Shown here in pieces: positions 1 to 11,870 of a DNA stretch of 64,000 nucleotides. A model generated the notes under the pieces. The model was not told the DNA's origin. It was given only the letters and a program-made list of their open reading frames with translations, and searched no databases. The stretch is taken from contig NC_054866.1 in the NCBI RefSeq assembly GCF_018320785.1, positions 11,063,385 through 11,127,384 of the forward strand, given 5' to 3'. The translations under genes were made by a program, and so were the position numbers. The stretch is from Cheilinus undulatus (Eukaryota > Chordata > Actinopteri > Labriformes > Labridae). How positions within the stretch are numbered: position 1 is the first letter of the stretch; the number at the start of each line of letters is the position of its first letter.

Positions 1-891
1 TAATGTGTGCTCGAGAGAGTGTGTCCCTGCAGAAAAAAGAGGGAAGAGGTGGAGGCTGAGAGTAAGAACGAAAGAGACAACCAGCAGCTAATGGCTTCCC
101 CACAGGGCCATCACTTCCAACTCAGAGTAAAACGTGGGAAGCCACAGGGGAGCAGCTATTAGGAAACCTCAGACTTCTTCTTCTTCTAACAAGCCTGGGG
201 AAGTAGTTCTGCCTTTTCCAGCTTATGAGAAATAAAACAGTCACAGTGGTGGGCATCACAGGAAAGAGGGTGAAACAATCTGCTCTTAAATGTAGAAACC
301 TTTCTCTCATTTTGGTCTAATGCTGCAAGATTATCACTGCCATGGACACTCTGACTCTGTAACAAGCAAATGAAATGAAAAATGGAGTATATTGATATTA
401 GGACTGCTTCTTTAGGTACAAAGATTTGATTTGCATAAAAGGTACCTTGGAGTTTCACATAAAAATATCAACATTCATTAGCTGATAATCTGATAATTAT
501 CATCACTAAGTAAGACTACACTCAGTTCCTACATGTGTTGTAAAGTCAAGCTATGATTATGGCTTGATTTAGCAGTTTAATTGCAATACTGCCCTTGTCC
601 CTGTATATTTACAAAGGGGGTTGATTCTGTTTTTGAAGGGAAAATGTCTGCCTCTGCTACAGTGATAAACAAGTGCAAATGTTACCACTCCATACATTTC
701 ACATGAACTCTGTCCTTTACTTTTGTTACATATACCATGAACCTTATCCCCCCAGCTTATGGCATATCCAGATATACGGCAGCATCACTCCAGCTATTAG
801 CATTAATGCAGTAAAACTTTAGTGTTAAAATCAGAGCTGAGACTGGTGTGTTTGCAGAGCATGAAGTCCAGTCTTGTCCAACTTAAGTGTA
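1..891. other. Intergenic, no gene seen
   Basis: No exon-like block with splice signals and protein-like composition was found on either strand. The short frames here have no recognisable domain. Part of it (about 487-700) resembles a segment near 61005 and is listed separately. Confidence 0.6.
487..700 (+). repeat. Dispersed repeat, second copy near 61005
   Basis: This segment shares an ordered series of blocks with 61005-61140: a TGTAAAGTC-AGCTA block, then a CAAT-ACT-C-TGTCCTTGTC block, then ATGTCTGCCTCTGCT. The order and spacing are kept but divergence is high. Family unknown. It could be an old MITE or an unannotated SINE or LINE end. Confidence 0.5.
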
Positions 892-2225
892 TACAGGTGC
901 ATCTCCAAAAATTAGAATACCATGAAAAAGTTAAATATTTCCTGTGATTTAATTCAAGAAATGAAATTTCCATGTATTCTAGATAGATGTCATACAAGGT
1001 GAAATATTTCAAGACTTTTTTTAACATTGATGATTACAGCTTACAGCTCACTCAAATCAAGAATCCACTATCTCAAAATATTAGAATATCACGAAACACC
1101 AGTCCAAAAAATATTTATGATACAGAAATGTTGACCTTCCGGGCAATTAGGCTCAATTATGCACTCCATACGTTAGAGCTCTTTATGCACAAATTGCTGC
1201 ATCAACATGGCCTGAAGGTGATCAGTCTGTAGCACTGCTGCTATGTTATGAAGCCCAGGTTGTGCCGATAGCAGCCTTCAGCTCATCTTGTCTTCCTCTT
1301 GACATTTCCAGAGATTCTCTATGGGGTTCAGGTCAGACCAGTTAGCCAATTAAACACAGTAATACCATGATCAGAAAACCAGTTTCTGTTATTTTTGGCT
1401 TCACTGTGGGCAGGTGCCAAGTCCTGCTAGAAAAGGAAATCAGTATCTCTATAAAGTTTCTCAGCAGATGGAATCATGAGGAACTCTACAGCTGACAGCG
1501 TTGACTCTGGACTTGATAAAGCACAGTGGACTAACAGCAGAGGACATGCTACCCCAAACCATCACTGACTGAGGAGAATGAACACAGTGGACTTCAAGCA
1601 CTGACAGATTCTGTGGCTATCTGATTTTCCTCCGGACTCTGGGACCTCAATCTCCAAATGAAGTTCGAAATTTACTTTCATCTGAAAACAGGAGGTTGGA
1701 CCACTGAGCAACAGACAAGTTCTTTTTCTTCTTAGCTCAAGTGAGATGTTGATAATGTCTGTGGTTCAAGAGTGGCTCGATGCTACAAAACACAACACTT
1801 GTCGTCCATTTCCTGGACCCGTCAATGTGTGGTGACTCTTGATCCACTGACTCCAGCCTCAGTCCACTCCTTGTGAAGCTCCTCTAAGTTCTTGAATCTG
1901 CTTTGTTTGACAGTCCTCTGGAGGCTGAGTTCATCCCTGTTGCTTGTGCACCATTTCTTACCACGCTTTTCCCTCCCAGTCAACTTTTGATGAATAAGCC
2001 TTGATACAGCCTCTGATACAGCCTGCCTTTTAAGCAATGACCTTCTGTGGCTTACCCTCCTTGTTGAGGGTATCAGTGACTATCTTCTGGACCACAGTGA
2101 ATTAGGCAGTTTTCCCCGTTATTGTGGTTGTATGTACTGAACCAGACACCAAAACCAAAAAGCAAATCATGAAAAAATTAACACACAGTATACATGATAT
2201 TGTAATTGTTTGACATGCACCTGTA
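892..2225 (-). mobile_element. Degenerate Tc1/mariner element
   Basis: The ends are inverted: TACAGGTGCATCTCCAAAAA on the left, and on the right a sequence whose complement reads TACAGGTGCATGTCAAA. TA dinucleotides at 892-893 and 2224-2225 fit the usual TA target duplication. On the minus strand, 1822-2037 encodes a Tc1-type DNA-binding segment (KKWCTSNRDELSLQRTVKQS, then HKEWTEAGVSGSRVTTH). The rest of the transposase is broken by stops and frameshifts. At about 1330 kb-scale bases it is near full length for the family, but it cannot encode an active enzyme. Confidence 0.82.
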
Positions 2226-3440
2226 CGTGTAAAGGTAAATCAGTCACCAACTGCTTTATCTAAGTTTGTTAGTCCATCAAAGAGAAATTTGATTTAGCAC
2301 AAATTATTGTGCTAAATTAAGTATTTTAAAAGGCCAGTTTTAAACTTACTCTAAGAACAATTACATTTCTTCTTTTAACTGCATGCAAAAGTAGAGTATT
2401 TGGTGATTTAAATATTGTCTTGTTTATTTTACACCCAATCAGCCTGTTCTGTTGATAAACCTTCCCTTTTGTGTAGGTTAAGAGGTTCCACAAGGTTCTT
2501 AGATGGCCCATCATCCTTTATATCTTCTAAGTAATAGAATAATCTAGCTTGCTCAATCAGCTGTGGTCTAACAGTGATTAAACCTCAGAGAAAGAATCTG
2601 GTATTTGAGATTTTTCATTGTAGCTGCAGACTGTATTGCAGATTGCATGACTGGATCTTTGTCTTCACACATGTGATAATTTTTCTTTTGGGGGATTAAT
2701 CATAAACTGGATCATTGTTAACAGTTTGGTGGTGAATTTAAAGAAGCTAAAGGGACAGTTTTCTAGGCATAATTGCTCCCCACATAGACCTTTTTTTCCT
2801 CTCAGGAAAAGCTACAACCAGTCAGTAAACAAAAGCATATAACATGAGAAAATGTCCCATGTCTGCACATTTTTTATTCATGTGCAGATATACATGTCAT
2901 CCAGCAATGTAAAATGCATTGCAATGCCCCTGGGTCTTCTGCTGGGACTAACAGGTATAATTTTGAAGTGAAGATATCTATAAATACATGAACTGACGGA
3001 ATAGATTTATGACTGTTGTTGGATTTAAATTTTTGTATTTTCTTAATTTTCTGACCATTTCTCCAAGGTTAATCTTTAAATGGTTCATGTATGCATTTAT
3101 GTTTTTACATTACATTTTCTTAAGAGTCAAGCAAGACTTATGTAATATCTATGATGTATTTTAATATCTGCCGATATCTGTTTTCATGTAGGCTGTAATC
3201 CTGCATAAGATCACCCTTTCTATCAATGCTAAATCTAGTTCACAATCTGTCTGTGACATTTTTTGGAGTATGGACCTGGAGCAGATTAAAATGTCAAAAA
3301 CAGGCGAGGAACAGGAGCATGAAATTAGAAACGTGTCTGGGTTTTTTCCTCTCTTGAGAACACATTTCATAAAAAGTCCTGATGACAATAAAACAAAAAG
3401 AATAAAACTAAGAAGAGATTTAGAAATCTTTTTCAAGCTG
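2226..3440. other. Intergenic, no gene seen
   Basis: AT-rich sequence without convincing exons, RNA genes or recognisable repeats. The minus-strand frame at 3161-3436 has no domain signature and is treated as chance. Confidence 0.55.
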
Positions 3441-3443
3441 ACT

Positions 3444-4540
3444 TAGTAACACTTGGGGGAGGGGCCTCGGTACTTTTGGTGTGGGGTTTGAGTGGCCTGT
3501 ACATATGAGGGGAGTGGTCTTGAAAGACCCCAGGTCTTCATGTAGTTGGAGAACACTCTGTTTGGCTAACCCTAACCCTAGCTGACCCTAACCCTTCATC
3601 TGATAGTAACACTTTAAGGAGGGGCCTCGGTGCTTTTGGTGTGGGGTTTGAGTGGCCTGTACATATGAGGGGAGTGGTCTTGAAAGATCCCAGGTCTTCA
3701 CAAAGTTGGAGAACACTCTGTTTGGCTAACCCTAACCCTAGCTGACCCTAACCATATTCTGATAGTAACACTTGGAGGAGGGGCCTTGGTGCTTTTGGTG
3801 TGGGGTTTGAGTGGCCTGTACATATGAGGAGACTGGTCTTGACATATCCCAGGTCTTCACGTAGTTGGAGAGCTCTCCATTTGACTAACCCTAACCCTTG
3901 CTGACCCTAACAATAATCTGATAGTAACATTTAGGGGAGGGGCCTCGGTGCTTTGTGGGTGGGGTTTGTCTCGCCTGTACACATGAGGAGAGTGGTCTTG
4001 ACATATCCCAGGTATTTACATATATGGAGAGCGCTATGTTTAGCTAACCCTAACCCTGGCTAACCCTAACCCTTCATCTGATAGTAAACTTGGAGGAGGG
4101 GCCTCGGTTCTTTTTGTGAGGGGTTTGAGTGGCCTGTACATATGAGAAGAGTGGTCTTGAAAGATCCTAGGTCATCACGTAGATGGAGAGTGCTCTGTTT
4201 GGCTAACCCTAACCCTAGCTGACCCTAACCATAACCTGATAGTAAAACTTTAAGTAGGGGCCTCGGTGATTTCGGTGTGGGGTGTGAGTTGCCTGTACAT
4301 ATGAGGGGAGTGGTCTTGAAAGATCCCAGGTCTTTACATAGTTAGAGAGCGCTCCGTTTGGCTAACCTTAACCCTAGCTGACCCTAACCCTTAATCTGAT
4401 AGTAACACTTGGAGGAGGGGCCTCAGTGCTTTTGGTGTGGGGTTTGAGTGGCCTGTACATTTGAGGGGACTGGTCTTGAAAGATCCCAATCCTTCACCTA
4501 GTTGGAGAGCGCTCCCTTTGGCTAACCCTCACCTAACCTC
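3444..4540 (+). repeat. Seven-unit minisatellite with telomere-like CCCTAA motifs
   Basis: About seven tandem units of roughly 160 bp. New units begin with TGATAGTAACACTT at about 3601, 3759, 3919, 4078, 4237 and 4396. Each carries GGAGGGGCCTCGGTGCTTTT, TGGCCTGTACATATGAG and TGGTCTTGAAAGATCCCAGG, and ends in CTAACCCTAACCCT followed by GCTGACCCTAACC. The units differ at scattered positions, so the array is old or evolving by unequal exchange. The vertebrate telomere hexamer (CCCTAA) occurs at the same place in nearly every unit, so it was part of the founding unit and was not added later. Confidence 0.92.
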
Positions 4541-4638
4541 TTTTTGGACAGTTTCACCTATTCTTCTTTGCAGAGCCTCTCAAGCTTAGTCAGGTTGGGT
4601 AGAGAGCATTAGCACACAGCCAATTTCAGATATCAGAG

Positions 4639-5492
4639 CAGTGTTGGGGGTAACATGTTACAAAGTTATCTGTTAGAGTAATCAGATTACTCTTTTGTTG
4701 TAACGAGTAATGTAACGCATTAGTTTTACAATTCAAGTAATCCCTTCTTTCGTTAAATTTTCATAAAAGTAATCCATTACTTAAAGAAAATGCCAAATTT
4801 CCTCTCTCTCCTGCAGCTTCAAAAAGAGAGAGAGAGAACAAAAGGAAGCTCCCGGAAGCATCTGCTTTGTTTGTCCTTCTCTCTTCCCGTATGCACATTG
4901 GCACGTAGCGCCATGCCAGCAGAAGGTAAACATTCTGTGCCACTACGTGCACATTGTTAACTTGTTGAGCTAGCAAGATGACAGAGAGGACAGCATGACA
5001 CTGTGGAATTATCCCCAATATGTTGGATTTCTGGATAAAAGGGATAAGAACAGCATCATGGGGAAACGTACATTTAAAAGCTCAGTTTTCTTTCATTGAT
5101 TCAGCTGTGCAGTCATTCTTATTACGTGCTGTAATTACGCACTGTGATTCTGTCTGCCTCTGCCCAGCTTGTTGTCAGATTGTGTGCATGTTAAAGAGCT
5201 GTAAAGGTTTTCCTGTCTGTTAGTGTTATTCTCAGGCTGCAGAGATACAGATTATGGGATGTAAATTACACTGTATATTGGCATTAGAGTCTGCACATTC
5301 AAATGCAGATGTGTGGTCGTTATCTGTCGTTGAGTGGAACAAGTGGTTAAAGGGTTTTAATATTCAGTAACGCAAAAGTACTCTAATGCGTCAGTTTTAG
5401 AAGTAGGTAACGCAGTAATTTAAGTTATTTTTCTCAGTATGTAATGCAGCAATCTAACGAGTTAGTTTCAAATGTAATGCTACTCAACACTG
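4639..5492 (+). mobile_element. hAT-type MITE
   Basis: It begins CAGTGTTGGGGGTAACATG and ends with the complementary-type sequence TGCTACTCAACACTG. The flanks TATCAGAG (4631-4638) and CTCCAGAG (5493-5500) match at 6 of 8 positions, as expected for an aged 8-bp hAT duplication. Sub-terminal GTAACG/AGTAAT motifs recur at both ends. There is no transposase, so this is a non-autonomous copy of about 854 bp. Confidence 0.8.
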
Positions 5493-5806
5493 CTCCAGAG
5501 ATGTGCAGCAAAATTCAAGGACAATAATGAGAATGAAATCCTGGCTGGAATGCAGGTACAGTTGTGTTTATGCCTGTGAGCGGTTAAAGTATGCATAATC
5601 CAGGCGGCTGGTCTGCTTGCTCTCATTAATGGTTGTGGATATTCTGTCAGTGACTCTACAACCTAGAATTCAGGGTTTTGGAGGCTACGATGCGATTTGG
5701 AGCAATTAAACAGTCGTGTTGACACCATACACGAGGACTATTCAGACAAATAATCCTTTGCAACGAGGCTCCACTCAGGATAGGCAAATCTGGCCTTCAA
5801 TCAGGC

Positions 5807-6535
5807 TTAAAGACCCTGTAAAGTGAAATCTATTATTTGTGTCTTAACACAAAAGATATCTTGGAATATGGTTCCTGTAAACATGTGAAAACACTGAGCT
5901 CTACAAGTGACTGAAGTTTGGTTTTAGACAGTTAGAAAGTTTTTCACGTCTTTCCTGGCTAGGTTTCATGTGGGCCGGGCAAATATGAGGGCTCATGATG
6001 TCACGAGCCCACAGTGGGAAATTACTCTGCCCCTCTAACACCAAAATTCAAAATCAAAGGGCAGTTCATCTACAATCTGTTGTTAGCTGATGTCACTGCC
6101 TTTATTGAAAGTCAACAGTCATTAAATGCTGTTTTTCTGTTCATTGTGAGGTAAATTTGCCAAATCTATCGGCCACAATGGTCTATGGATCATTTAAAGC
6201 TTCAGAGATTTGAGCCAGAAAGCAGACTTTGTCTCTTCTTCTAAGGTCAACAAAAGGTCAAGAGGCATGAGTGCTTTCCTCAATTCAGATTGTAGCATTT
6301 TTTTATTTGAGCGGACCGAATTTCTCCTGAGTGGGCGTGACTTCAGCTCATTCAACAGACACGCCCACACCATCCTGGAGCAGATTTTACTGCCTCATTT
6401 TTCATGATTTTGAAGCTTAATTTCATAAACCTAGAGATGTTTTGTCAGAAATTTGACCTGGGGGTTTACAACACAGTGACCTGTCATACAACAAAACCTA
6501 AATACAGATTTATTTTCACTTTATAGGGTCTTTAA
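5807..6535 (+). mobile_element. MITE, TTAAAGACCCTGTAAAGTG family, copy 1
   Basis: The inverted ends are TTAAAGACCCTGTAAAGTG (left) and CACTTTATAGGGTCTTTAA (right). It has no coding capacity. An inverted second copy sits at 32099-32770 in an intron of rinl and shares the internal GGGCGTG, CACGCCCACACCATCCT and CTCAGTGTTTTCACATGTTTACAG blocks. Superfamily not assigned. Confidence 0.8.
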
Positions 6536-8323
6536 ATGTTGTTGTGTGTATCCAGCCTATGATTGTTTTATAGGTGGGAGATCTGCCATCTGACTCTCCT
6601 ACGTCTGTTCAGTCTGTTTTACAGGGTATGCACATGTTCAGTGTTTTCTGTTGAATATAAATGTTGCTGTTTCCAAGAGTTATAAGTCCCAGGGTTGTTC
6701 AAAGGCACATCATTTCAGATTGTGTCATTACTAAATCAACCTGTAGAGCAACACCTTTCATATTAGAGGTATATATGTGATCAATTGTGATTAATTAGAT
6801 TTAATTTCTAATCAACTGACCACCCTAAATATAACATGGAATGGAAATAAAAGCAATCAAATGCTCAAATTTCAAAAGTTTAATGAAAATGGCATGAATT
6901 ATCAATAGACTATTCAATAATTCCTTAAACATTCTTGAATAAGAGCTTTATTTTTTGTTACCTTCTGAACCTGTACCATGTTGAAGTTCTGACAAACTGT
7001 TTTTTTATTCTTTCTTGTCTCATAAGTATTTTCTTTAGTGAAGCATTGTGGCAAGATTAAACATTGCACATTATTTCAAGTCTTCAGTCACCTCTTGAAA
7101 TGTTTGTCCATATAGAAAGAAAAAGAAAAGGTACTGAAAAACTGCAGGCTGTGTTTTTGTTTACCTCTTCCTGATTTGATGTCGTGTACTGCAGAGAAAG
7201 AAAAGTGGAGCACAAATGCTCAGCCATTCGTGGAAATAAGTCTTCTCTGGATTTTGCTGGAGAAATCGACTGTAGCTTTTTGGATGTGGGTTTTACCTTT
7301 CAGGAAATCGTTGAATACAAAGCCACGAGTTGTTAATTTTAACCCTTTTATAGTAAGGTCTTACTGAAAAGAAGAGTTTTTGGCAGAGAATGGTGCTTTC
7401 TATTTGTGGTCTGTGTTCTTGACCTCAGACTTTAAACTACTGCATGGTTCACTTTTCAAAGTCCATTAAGGCAAATGAAAAATTCATAAGTATAAACAAA
7501 CATTTGGGGGGCTGAACACGGTGCATCAAACCACACTTAAAAGATATGAATACATCAACAACACAGGAAGGTGAAGTTCAAAGAGAAGGGCTTTGGATTT
7601 GAATACATGAATGTTCTAGTAGGTTTATGGTTAAAATAAATTGACATCCAGACAAAAAACATTGATTTGTTTGGAGATTTTTTTGAACCAGGGCTGCATA
7701 CAGAACATACTAATCAAAAATGAAACAGATCAGTATTGATGGTCATCAATCTCAGAGTGAGTTAATGCACATAAATACCCATAAATGCACCTGTGTGGAA
7801 AGACATACAGCCACATGCACACAATGGCTGTTTTGCACACACTTGCACCATACACTGTTCAAAATGCTATGTTGGCTTAACTTAAAAAATGATTTAACTA
7901 GTTGCATTATTTTAAGTTTTAACCACTCTTATGGGCTTGTGGTGCCAACAAAAGGATGATAAACTCTACAGGGTTTTGCCAACAAATAATGTTAGTGGTT
8001 AACGTTTGGCAGAAGTGAGGAGAACTTTATTAATAAGGAAAACTCGGTCTTGTTTGTAAGGGAACAAAGAGTTTTGTACCCTGACCTACCATTTTTACGC
8101 TAGGATTAACAAGCCTAAAAGAGAGGTTAAACTCATAGTAATTCATGCAACTTCACAACCCAGGTCCAATAAGCTGGGATGATGGGTCAAATGCGATTTA
8201 AAAGAGAATATAGTGATTTGTAAATTCTTCCCAACCTATACTTAAGTGAATACAGCACAAAGACGAGACACAAAATGTTCATCCCGGTTAATTGTATAGT
8301 TTTATTGTGGGGGGGGTTTGATT
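6536..8323. other. Intergenic, no gene seen
   Basis: AT-rich DNA. A GTGATTAATTAGATTTAATTT block near 6780-6830 followed by ACCACCCTA may be a worn transposon end. No exon or RNA gene was recognised; the short frames at 7176 and 7720 have no domain signature. Confidence 0.5.
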
Positions 8324-8751
8324 AACCTTGCAAAGCAGACGGATACATCCGTTTCAGTGTTTCTTACTGGCAAATCCATCTTGCAACACTCCCATTTGAA
8401 CCGTATGGGCCTGGTTAAAAAGTGACAGGACCAATCAGCGACAATGGGCAGTACTTTCAGGTGCGGCGTGTCATGATGTAAGCAAGCAGCAACAAGAGGC
8501 CAGTGCAGTTATGGCAGAAGACATTAGTGTGGATGCTGCTAAAGCGCCAGTTTTATCAGAACTTGACGGCATTTCTTTGTTAAAAGAACAAAGAACAGCA
8601 TTGAATTGTTTTCATATCAAAAACGACAGTGTTTTGTTGCTCTGATTGGCCCCTAAAGATTTGACAGACAGAATGTTCATCCAATCACCCTCCGATTTTT
8701 GTTTCGAAGGCTCTGCCCTTTCCCAAACGCTGTCTATGAGTGGGTTAGGTT
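8324..8751 (+). mobile_element. Helicase-leader MITE, copy A
   Basis: It begins AACCTTGCAAAGCAGACGG, the left terminus shared by this family. A CCAAT box lies at 8431-8435. An ATG at 8511 opens a frame starting MAEDISVDAAKAPVLSEL and continuing through SLLKEQRTALNCF before it degenerates. Downstream are the shared GCTCTGATTGGCCC and GTTCATCCAATCACCCTCC blocks. The right-end hairpin seen in copies B and D is missing; the copy decays into GGTTAGGTTAGG and a TTTG microsatellite. The frame looks like the start of a larger protein and is not a complete gene. Confidence 0.78.
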
Positions 8752-8754
8752 AGG

Positions 8755-8822
8755 TTTTGGTTGTTTTTTTGTTTGTTTTTTTGTTTGTTTGTTTGTTTGT
8801 TTGTTTTTTGGGGGGGGGGGGG
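8755..8822 (+). repeat. (TTTG)n microsatellite ending in a G run
   Basis: GTTTGTTTGTTTGT-type repeats run directly into about 14 consecutive G residues at 8808-8822. Confidence 0.9.
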
Positions 8823-10258
8823 TATTTTTTAGAAATATACACACGTTTTGAGTTTGATACCTACAACACCTTCCAAGAAAGTTGGAACAAGGTCAAGTAA
8901 AGACAAGGAAAGCTGTGGAATGCTCAAAATACACCTTGAACAATAAAGAGGTAAGTAAGTTAATAAGTAGCAGGTGATAGTACCATAATTGCCTTGAAAA
9001 GGTCTTCTCCCAAAAGGCTCAGTCGTTTACAACCAACATTGCACATGGTTCTCTACTTTTAAAAGACTGTGCTGGCAAATAGTATAATAGTAGTCCAGCA
9101 TTCATCAGTATGCACCTGCAAGGAATTTAGAGATTTCACCATCTACAGTCCATTATACTGTAAAAGACTGAGAGAATCTGGAGAAATCCCTGCACAACAG
9201 GGGCAAGGTTGAGACAACTTGACTCTTTTAGTAGTGTAATAATGGTCTGTCGGTTCTGTGAAAGCATTAAAATTCTGGTCAAGTAAGCAATCTATCTATC
9301 CCAGCATCCACTCCCTAATCAATTCACTCATTCCCTCTGCCAGTCACTGTTTACTTATTGGCCCATATGTTCATTCAACCAACCCTTCAGTAACGTGATT
9401 TGCACAGGGAATTCACAGGCGGTCAACTCTCATGCCGTTTTCCATTCTTTAGCATCTCTGCAGCCTTTACCTTGACTCTAATGATTCTTAACAGCTTTCC
9501 TGACACTTTTGTTGTGTTGTCATTCAGCTTTCAGTGGGCTGGTGCATATTTAAAAAGGTGTAACAAGGTAAATACTGATATTTCTCACTATCATGCTTTT
9601 TAACCCCCTCTGTTACCGTCTTACTGTTGCTACTTTATTGGCAGTCCTCTGCAAACTCACAGCAGAAACGTTAGCCGCGATCTCATTTGCCAGTTGTTTT
9701 TTCCAGCAGGTGCGAGCCGTCTGCCACTTCCCACTCACTGTGAGTGCTGGAGCCCCAGGTGGGAATTGTGATGGGGGTCTACGCTTGTGTGTGGGTGTGT
9801 GTGTAATAGTGGGTGTGGTGTAAATGTGTTTGTTTTTCAGTGACACATCTGTCAGACAAGCAGTGTTTCAAGCTGTCTGGGCTCCCCGTGGTATTAAAAA
9901 GGGAATCTTGAGAAAGCTTGGAGGAAAATTGAATAAACAAGCACTTTGAGCTTGGAGCTACTACAGCATACATGTGAAACAGGCTGAGGCTTTACACTAG
10001 CACCTTCAGGTTATTGATTCAGTTTGAGCATGTTTATTTCTGCACCAGACACAAAATTAAATCATTATTTTAGTGTTAAACCCATTGTTTACTGTTTTTA
10101 ATTTATGGCAGATTTTTATAAAGAATCAAAAGTTTTAAAGACAAAAAAATCTCATCTTCATTAAATAAATGACACAGGATGCAGGATGGCTGAGTGATCT
10201 TTGTTTTTAAGAGTACACATTATAAGATATCAGATTGATGTTGGACCTTATTTTCCCC
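8823..10258. other. Intergenic, no gene seen
   Basis: No supported exon. A short GTGTGTGT tract lies near 9785-9805. Overlapping frames on both strands at 9593-9973 reflect this low-complexity stretch. Confidence 0.55.
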
Positions 10259-10777
10259 AACCTTACAAAGCAGATGGATGCACTTGTTTCCTTGTTTTTC
10301 ACTGGCAAATCCATCTTGCAAAGCACCCATTTAAACTGTTTGGGCCTGGTTAGAAAGTGCCAGGACCAATCAACGACGAGGGCCAGTACTTTCAGGCCCG
10401 GCAGAGTCGTGACATAAACAAGCAGCAGCAAGAGGCCAGTGCAATTATGGCGGGAGACCTTAGCGTGGATGCTGCTAAAGCGCCAGTTTTGTCAGAACTT
10501 GACGACATTTCAAAGAACAGCAGTGAGTTGTTTTCTTTTCAAAAACGACAAAAGTTGAGTACTTACATGTCTATAGTCGCCATGTTTCCCGTTATTCCTC
10601 AGTAGCAGCTACGTCATGTGTTTTGTTGCTCTGATTGGCTTGTGGAGATGTGACAGACAGAACGTTCATCCAATCACACTCCAAGTTTTTTTCAAAGCCT
10701 CTGCCTCTTCCTAAATGTTTCCTATTAAAGCTTTCCCAGATGGATGTGTGAAACACATCCATCTGACGTGTCCGGTT
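10259..10777 (+). mobile_element. Helicase-leader MITE, copy B (most complete)
   Basis: It starts AACCTTACAAAGCAGATGG and ends TCCGGTT. Just inside the right end is a perfect hairpin, CAGATGGATGTGT / ACACATCCATCTG (10737-10765). Flanks share ATTTTCCCC, suggesting a 9-bp target duplication. A CCAAT box at 10366-10370 lies 77 bp before an ATG at 10447. The frame reads MAGDLSVDAAKAPVLSELDD and is then disrupted where copies A and D read SLLKE. Length is about 519 bp with no transposase. Confidence 0.85.
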
Positions 10778-11494
10778 AGATTTTCCCCCCTTGTGACCGA
10801 AACCAGCAAAGGTCCAGTTATTTAATGGCCCTGAATATAAATTCAGATGTTTGTTTACAGAGACAAAGCAGAAGAATGATGTTGAGGGGAGCTGTGGTCT
10901 CATGCACACAACGGCGCCTGAAAGTGGCGTATGCCACTACTTAAGACCAGCTCAGACAGCACAAATTCAGCCAGTTTGGCCCAATCGCAATGTCGCAGCT
11001 CATCATAAAACCTCGAGCCTAGTTATGCTCATCAGGAGCAGCAAACACTCTTGTACTGACATAATTAACAATGTGTCCAAGATACCCCACGACCACGATT
11101 TAACAAAACTAGCATGTCCAAATTTTTCTTGCACCATCGTCAAGTTTGACACCCTGACCTAAAGCAAACAGTGACAAATCTAGCAACTTCTCCTGGCATC
11201 ATTGGAGACATTTTGAGACTCTGACATGAAAGCGTGTATTATTCTTTATTCTTCTGAACCAAGCAGCAACCTCTGGTCCTCAAAATTGAAGCCAATGTGG
11301 ACATGCAAATATTACCTTGAAATTGCAATACAGCAAGTGTCCACTTGAGGCTGGCCGCAGGAACACTGGAAGTCACTTACACAACATATGTTCAAAAGCC
11401 TGTTTTTACACTAGAAATGAACTCGTTCACAGCCTGGTTCAAAAACATCAAATGTGTCTCATTAGCTAATGTCTTCATGCCCTCTCACGGTATG
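10778..11494. other. Intergenic, no gene seen
   Basis: Unique-looking DNA between two copies of the same MITE. The frame at 10851-11162 (103 codons) has no domain signature, signal peptide or splice context and is not supported as a gene. Confidence 0.5.
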
Positions 11495-11870
11495 GTAACT
11501 TTACATTTCCGTGTTTCTTACTGGTGAATCCATCTTGCAAAGTCCCATCCGAACCGTTTGGGTCCGGTTAGAAAGTGACAGGACCAATCAGCGTCAAGGG
11601 GCAGTGCTTTCTGGCTTGGCAGAGTCGTGACTAATGCAAGCAGCAAGAAGAGGCCGGTGCAATTATGGCGGAAGACATTAGCATGGATGCTGCTGAAGTG
11701 TATGTTTTATCAGAACTTGACGACATTTCTTTAAGTCATTTTTTTTTCCAATAACGAAAAATGTGTACTGACATGTCTACAGTCACCATGGTTTGCATTA
11801 CATAGTTCTCTATGGAGTTTACTCCTTGGTAGTGGTGCACCTCCGTAACGGCTACTGATTTTTTTTTTTC
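11495..11870 (+). mobile_element. Helicase-leader MITE, copy C (left end lost)
   Basis: It lacks the AACCTTGCAAAG terminus but joins the family at TTTCTTACTGGTGAATCCAT. It carries the CCAAT box at 11583-11587 and an ATG at 11665 with the frame MAEDISMDAAEVYVLSELDD. The frame soon runs into a T-rich tract and a stop. Same orientation as copies A and B. Confidence 0.75.

Noticed and set aside
3444..4540. True chromosome end
   Set aside because: CCCTAA occurs only two or three times per 160-bp unit and ordinary sequence with genes continues on both sides, so this is interstitial.
10851..11162. 103-codon + strand frame between MITE copies B and C
   Set aside because: No domain, splice context or codon pattern; part of it overlaps sequence that looks like transposon flank.
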